From Flavobacteriales bacterium (lineage in GTDB: Bacteria > Bacteroidota > Bacteroidia > Flavobacteriales_F > PHOS-HE28), in the NCBI GenBank assembly GCA_016705955.1, contig JADJKO010000002.1, positions 744,001 to 808,000 of the forward strand: DNA of 64,000 nucleotides, in the 5' to 3' direction. Positions 60,561 through 64,000 of the stretch are shown piece by piece; the first letter of the stretch is position 1, and every line of letters begins with the position of its first letter. The notes beneath the pieces are model-generated. The model searched no databases and was not told the origin of the DNA. It saw only the letters and a program-made list of their open reading frames with translations. A program made the position numbers and the translations under genes.

Positions 60561-61286
60561 TCAGTCTTGGCCCAATATCACATACGCAGGACCACCAACA
60601 ATTTTGTAGTCTGGTAAGCGGATCGTCATTTGAGAGGTGATGGAAGAATTGCCTAAAAGGATGTCAATCGACATTGGGTACCGCGCAATGTGGAAATTAG
60701 CGGCCGCTACGAAATAGCCCGAGTCCCCGAATAACTCGACACTCACCTTCAAGTCCTTGTATGAATATGGGGTATTGTTGATGACCCTGGTCTCCAAGTC
60801 AACGAGATCAGAATTAGGTCTCGGCTTCCATTGCATCAATTCAAAGGCCACCAAGTTTTGATCACGGTAATAGTGTATTGAGTCCTGCGAAGAGTAGGTG
60901 ATCCGTGTTAGCTTGACGCGACCTACTCCTAGATCGTTTATGGCCGTCCAAATGAGAGTATCTCCAGCGAAGCGCATTCGTGCATGAATCGGTTGGAATT
61001 TGTCTGTCGTTACTAGGACTGAATCGCCAGCAGAATTGACGATATACGTACCATAGGCCGTAATGCCTTGGGTGATAGCGGTCACAACACCGTCCGACTC
61101 AAATCTCCAATACGCTTCAGATCCCGGGGTGGTTTTTCCATTGAGCCATGTTTCTGCAACACTCCAATCCCCGATGATCAATTCTGTTGAAGACTTCACT
61201 TGTTCTTGGAGAGGATCAGCACATGAATAGAGACACACACAGATCAACAGGAAGTTGCGGAAACTCTGACTAACTGGTGTGCGCAT
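60561..61286 (-). CDS. Lipoprotein, hypothetical (inserted segment)
   Basis: 241 aa. A hydrophobic start with CVCLYSC as a possible lipobox. Then a lipocalin-like opening (LIIGDWSVAETWLNG...AYWRFESDGVV) as seen in secreted lipocalin-family proteins, and a C-terminal beta-rich domain of unknown type. Composition is clearly more AT-rich than neighbours. It lies between a duplicated segment of the DUF5683 gene, so it looks like a recent insertion. Confidence 0.6.
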   Translation of the reverse strand: MRTPVSQSFRNFLLICVCLYSCADPLQEQVKSSTELIIGDWSVAETWLNGKTTPGSEAYWRFESDGVVTAITQGITAYGTYIVNSAGDSVLVTTDKFQPIHARMRFAGDTLIWTAINDLGVGRVKLTRITYSSQDSIHYYRDQNLVAFELMQWKPRPNSDLVDLETRVINNTPYSYKDLKVSVELFGDSGYFVAAANFHIARYPMSIDILLGNSSITSQMTIRLPDYKIVGGPAYVILGQD

Positions 61287-61359
61287 TCTCTTGAATCATG
61301 TGGACAAGATAATTCATGGTACTATCACCACAATGGCCATGACGCCCAACGTGCTAGGC

Positions 61360-61485
61360 TGCTCCGGGCTGTGCTATCCGATTGCGCGTGCCACAAGCGC
61401 AGCCCCGAACAGGAGCGTGATGAATACACAGCGAAGGAGCCTCACGGCGCAAAGGTCGGGAACGGGAAAGCGAGTGGCGGTGGCG
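61360..61485 (-). pseudogene. Duplicated 5' fragment of the DUF5683 gene
   Basis: About 125 bases align with 60412-60537, including the leader and the first 24 codons of the DUF5683 gene. The translated start (VRLLRCVFITLLFGAALVAR) matches MTLLRYLTITLLFGAPLIAR but a base change and a one-base loss give a stop (IG*) after ARA. It is a decayed fragment, not a gene. Confidence 0.7.
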
Positions 61486-61506
61486 GGATGATCCAGCACC
61501 CCCAAC

Positions 61507-61537
61507 GCAAAAGCCCCGGCGAGGCGCCGGGGCTTTG
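61507..61537 (-). terminator. Terminator of the Fn3 gene
   Basis: Perfect stem AAGCCCCGGCG/CGCCGGGGCTT with a short loop; a T-run follows on the minus strand (GGGGCTTTTG). It may act on both strands. Confidence 0.75.
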
Positions 61538-61565
61538 CGTGTCCGTAGAAGGTCGTCCGTTTCGC

Positions 61566-62189
61566 TTACGCGGCCACCCCGATCGCGGGGTCGCTCATTA
61601 CGCTGCTGCCGGCCGCGCCCACGGCGCGTACAGCGAACCAGTAGCGCTTCAGGCTTTCCATGCCCTCCATGGTGAAGCGGCGCTTGGTGGTGGTGCCCAC
61701 GTGTTCCCAGACCACATTCGATCCCGCGGGATCGGTCAGCGTCCTGAACACGTTGTAGCTGTCGGCGCCACGCTCCTTGGTCCAAAGGACTTCCACTTCA
61801 CCGGCCTCGCCGGTCATGCGGACTTCCTGGATCAACGGGGCGTTGGGTTTGCCGATGGGCTCGGGCGTGTTGGCCAGCTCGAATCCGGTGGATTCCAGCA
61901 ATGCCTTATCGCCACCCGCCACCATCCGCACGTAATCCGCCACCGACCGCAACACCACCCTGGTCTTCACCACTTCATTGTCCCGCGCGATCCTCGCGCC
62001 CTTGCTTCCGTTGGTCGCTGCCTCGATAGCGGCCTCCAGATCGTCCCCCTGCTGCTTCATGTCCGCCAAGCTCACCGGGGGTGTGGGGAAGCTGGTGTTA
62101 CCGGTCAATTTAGCTACCACATTGCGGAGCAACGCGAGCAAGGCGAGAACGGAGAGCCTGAACAGGGATAACTTGATATTGGCCTTCAT
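61566..62189 (-). CDS. Fibronectin type III-like small protein
   Basis: 207 aa. A helical N-terminal part (ADMKQQGDDLEAAIEAATNGSKGARIARDNEVVKTRVVLRSVADYV) is followed by an Fn3-like domain (about 120-205): PLIQEVRMTGEAGEVEVLWTKERGADSYNVF...KRYWFAVRAVGAAGSSVMSDP. Such proteins are common in Bacteroidota; no function is known. It is the only gene before a 21-bp mosaic repeat. Confidence 0.7.
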   Translation of the reverse strand: MKANIKLSLFRLSVLALLALLRNVVAKLTGNTSFPTPPVSLADMKQQGDDLEAAIEAATNGSKGARIARDNEVVKTRVVLRSVADYVRMVAGGDKALLESTGFELANTPEPIGKPNAPLIQEVRMTGEAGEVEVLWTKERGADSYNVFRTLTDPAGSNVVWEHVGTTTKRRFTMEGMESLKRYWFAVRAVGAAGSSVMSDPAIGVAA

Positions 62190-62532
62190 CTTCTGCCGCC
62201 CCCTGGAACCCGGTGGGGCGAAGCCGTTTTAGTTAGCGGTTCCGGGGGTTGGAACGCAGGTGTTCCGGAATTCCGGAGGGTACCCCGAAAAATTCCTAAC
62301 GGAATAAGTGCACGCGGCGTAGAGGCCATGGGCCGTGCCGGTTTCCATCCGCAATATTCCTTAAAGAATATGCAGGTTTCGGGAACCATGGTTCGCCAAT
62401 TCATGCGTTGCCAGTGCTCTTGTCCAGGCATTCAGGCACTTCGGGCGGGTGCCGGAACAAGGGTGCCGCATCGGCGAGCAGGGCCGGTCAATGGGGCGGG
62501 AAGGGGAGTGCCAAAGCGCTTTTCGCAGTCGT
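62190..62532. other. Intergenic region without recognised gene
   Basis: Holds AT-rich dyads (AATATTCCTTAAAGAATAT; CCGGAATTCCGG) that may be part of a promoter or operator for the Fn3 gene. Otherwise no feature. Confidence 0.4.
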
Positions 62533-62766
62533 CATTGAAGCATTCGCACCCGTCATGGGATCAATCGCAGTCGACATGGAAGCATTCGCACCCGACATGG
62601 GATCATTCGCACCCGTCATTGGCCTATTCGCACCCGTCAATAGTCCAATCGCAGTCGTCATTGGATCATTCGCAGTCGTCATAGGAGCATTCGCACCCGT
62701 CAATAGTCCATTCGCAGTCGTCATTGGAGCATTCGCACCCGGCATGGGATCAATGACACCCGCAAA
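62533..62766. repeat. 21-bp mosaic VNTR, about 11 units
   Basis: Units of 21 bp assembled from alternating halves such as ATTCGCACCCGTC and ATCGCAGTCGTC with centres CATGGGATC, CATTGGAGC or AATAGTCC. On the minus strand it would read heptads (ANAPMTT, ANDPMTG), on the plus strand FAPVIGA; both frames are open and neither looks translated. Confidence 0.8.
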
Positions 62767-62857
62767 AAGTGGTTTTTCGGCCGTTCTGTGGCCCACGGCA
62801 GCCGCCTCGCCCACCCGGACGGCTGTTGCCTCACCGTGGCTCGGGTGGTGTGCTTGC

Positions 62858-63049
62858 TTATAGTAGGTCGTCCAATCCGGGCCTGCGCAAGGCCCAGCGC
62901 AAGCGCTCGGCAATGGCGATCCCGGTATCCTGGCGTTGTTTCTCCAGCTTGCAGATCTTGCCTTGGCTTACACCGATCAGCTGGCCCAGTTGCCCTTGGG
63001 TCAGCTTCAGGCGCTTGCGGTATTCCCGCACCCGTGCACCATTGATCAT
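62858..63049 (-). CDS. XRE-family helix-turn-helix regulator
   Basis: 63 aa. A complete Cro/C1-type HTH: RVREYRKRLKLTQGQLGQLIGVSQGKICKLEKQRQDTG. No effector domain. Typical of small repressors of toxin, defence or mobile modules. Divergent in orientation from nothing here; 220 bases upstream of it on the same strand lies the nucleotidyltransferase. Confidence 0.8.
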   Translation of the reverse strand: MINGARVREYRKRLKLTQGQLGQLIGVSQGKICKLEKQRQDTGIAIAERLRWALRRPGLDDLL

Positions 63050-63268
63050 GGCAGAACGAATTGGTTATGGAACAGTGACCATACGACCCAACTGCACGTG
63101 TTCTGGTACCTCAAATGTGCAGCAAGAACCCCCGGGGGGTGCGAAGCCCGGGGCAATTGCTTTTCAGTGGGGTGGTGTTGAAAAGGGCGGATATCCGGCC
63201 ACTACCTCACCGGCCACTACCTACGGCCCCCATGTTCCGAACGCTACCATGCCCAGACCAGTCATAAC
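63050..63268. other. Intergenic region without recognised gene
   Basis: A CCCCCGGGGGG-type GC palindrome lies near 63130; nothing else is recognised. Confidence 0.4.
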
Positions 63269-64000
63269 CTAACGCAGAAGCGCGGAAAGCGAATACGACG
63301 AGGGTACCAACTTCTGGATCTCTGCCTCCGCAAGGGCGGGATAACCGTCCGCCTCAAGCTTCTTGGTTGCGGCAACAAGGTCCTTAGCGCGTTTGACCTT
63401 GTCCTTCTTCAATTGTGAGGATACGTCCCACTGCGACAAGTCATCAATGGCCTTGTAGAAGTACTCCTTCAGGCTGGTGCACCACATGTACCCGGCCGCA
63501 ATTATGGCCTTCTCCAGAGCATAGGACTCGTACACGTACCCATTCTGCGCGTTCCAGTACTTCATGAGCCGTATCAGTGGCTTAATGAGGTTGTCATTGC
63601 TCTGGTTCTTGCTCGTGAGGTCGTCGTTGAAGCCGTTCGGATTGGTGGAAGTCCAGTTCAGATAAGCAGATGATGAAGGGATGTAGATGGTCCCCAGCCA
63701 ATCCTTGTACGCTGGAACAAGGTCGAACTTGATGTGGTTCAACTCCAGCACAACAGATGGATGGCTCTGGTAGATTTCAGAACGCGAGTACTTTATCTCG
63801 GCGAACCTTTTCAGTCGGTCAATGAACGTCTGTGGTTTCAGGTCCGCGCTGTTATCGAAGATGACCATGTAGTCGACGTCCGAGTTCTCGTCCGCCTTTC
63901 GTGGCAGCATGGTGGCTCGCGTGGATGAACCAAATCGCAGTTGCTCTTTCACTTGATAGCCGAAATGGTCAGTCAATCGTGATCGCACGGTAGCGATCGA
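63269..64000 (-). CDS. CD-NTase-like nucleotidyltransferase, 5'-partial
   Basis: At least 239 aa, and the frame is open to the window edge (the internal GTG near 63988 is unlikely to be the start). The nucleotidyltransferase core is FGSSTRATMLPRKADENSDVDYMVIF: GSS (20-22) and metal Asp37 and Asp39, with a third Asp89 in IKFDLVPAY. A helical C-terminal part with LIRLMKYWN and YESYALEKAI is as in OAS/CD-NTase (SMODS) proteins of CBASS. Could instead be a MNT-type toxin or tRNA-modifying relative; effector and ancillary genes would lie outside. Confidence 0.65.
   Translation of the reverse strand, partial: SIATVRSRLTDHFGYQVKEQLRFGSSTRATMLPRKADENSDVDYMVIFDNSADLKPQTFIDRLKRFAEIKYSRSEIYQSHPSVVLELNHIKFDLVPAYKDWLGTIYIPSSSAYLNWTSTNPNGFNDDLTSKNQSNDNLIKPLIRLMKYWNAQNGYVYESYALEKAIIAAGYMWCTSLKEYFYKAIDDLSQWDVSSQLKKDKVKRAKDLVAATKKLEADGYPALAEAEIQKLVPSSYSLSALLR

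Noticed and set aside
62488..62913. A coding gene with ANAPMT heptads
   Set aside because: Same reason as above; it also overlaps the XRE gene in another frame and has no ribosome site.

Overview
The window looks like a chromosomal contig from a GC-rich member of the Bacteroidota, probably Flavobacteriales-like. The evidence is: type IX secretion (T9SS) style C-terminal tails on secreted proteins; the cluster bamD - Rpb6-like omega - coaBC - DUF4835 - recN; the DUF5683-dapB-lepB group; LolD; BatA/VWA membrane proteins; and start codons sitting just downstream of TAnnTTTG/TAnnTTCG boxes typical of the Bacteroidota primary sigma factor. No rRNA, prophage, transposase or CRISPR array was seen.

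Layout. 0-3.5 kb: a membrane protein, a CoA-transferase, and a CoiA-like nuclease gene broken by a frameshift. 3.5-4.4 kb: tRNA-Lys(UUU) and tRNA-Leu(GAG) on the minus strand, followed by two tandem 73-nt structured elements that carry copies of the tRNA-Leu 3' end. 4.4-18.7 kb: housekeeping genes (aroK, pyrR, rlmD, def, a dihydroorotase-like gene missing metal ligands, a BatA-like protein, TIGR02757) mixed with small envelope proteins. 18.8-21.9 kb: a delta-60-repeat secreted protein. 21.9-31.5 kb: lolD, an MscS channel, sucC, a UDG-like protein, fabG, a second VWA membrane protein and a YdcF-like protein. 31.5-33.6 kb: a repeat-rich island holding one unknown gene. 33.6-37.5 kb: two paralogous T9SS-type serine proteases. 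37.6-44.7 kb: uvrB (split by a one-base frameshift) divergent from the bamD-rpoZ-coaBC-DUF4835-recN operon. 44.7-48.3 kb: a large secreted protein with a lysyl-oxidase domain. 48.4-55.7 kb: fabI, a TPR protein ending in a caspase-like fold without its catalytic Cys, a propeller-adenylate cyclase, and a Nudix hydrolase with a lipoprotein. 55.8-60.5 kb: a palindrome array, two signal peptidases, dapB and DUF5683. 60.5-64 kb: an inserted lipoprotein flanked by a partial duplication, an Fn3 protein, a 21-bp mosaic repeat, an XRE regulator and a CD-NTase-like nucleotidyltransferase running off the edge.

Themes. Much of the window serves the cell envelope and secretion: Bam, Lol, two signal peptidases, DUF4835, and at least five probable T9SS or secreted cargoes. 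The delta-60 protein and the lysyl-oxidase protein share a C-terminal module of about 210 residues. Several families of short dispersed repeats fill the intergenic space, and some copies sit in frame inside genes (the 17247-17882 gene, lepB, dapB). Two genes (the CoiA-like gene and uvrB) carry single-base frameshifts; since uvrB is a conserved repair gene, assembly error is at least as likely as decay. All calls come from reading the sequence; no database search was run.
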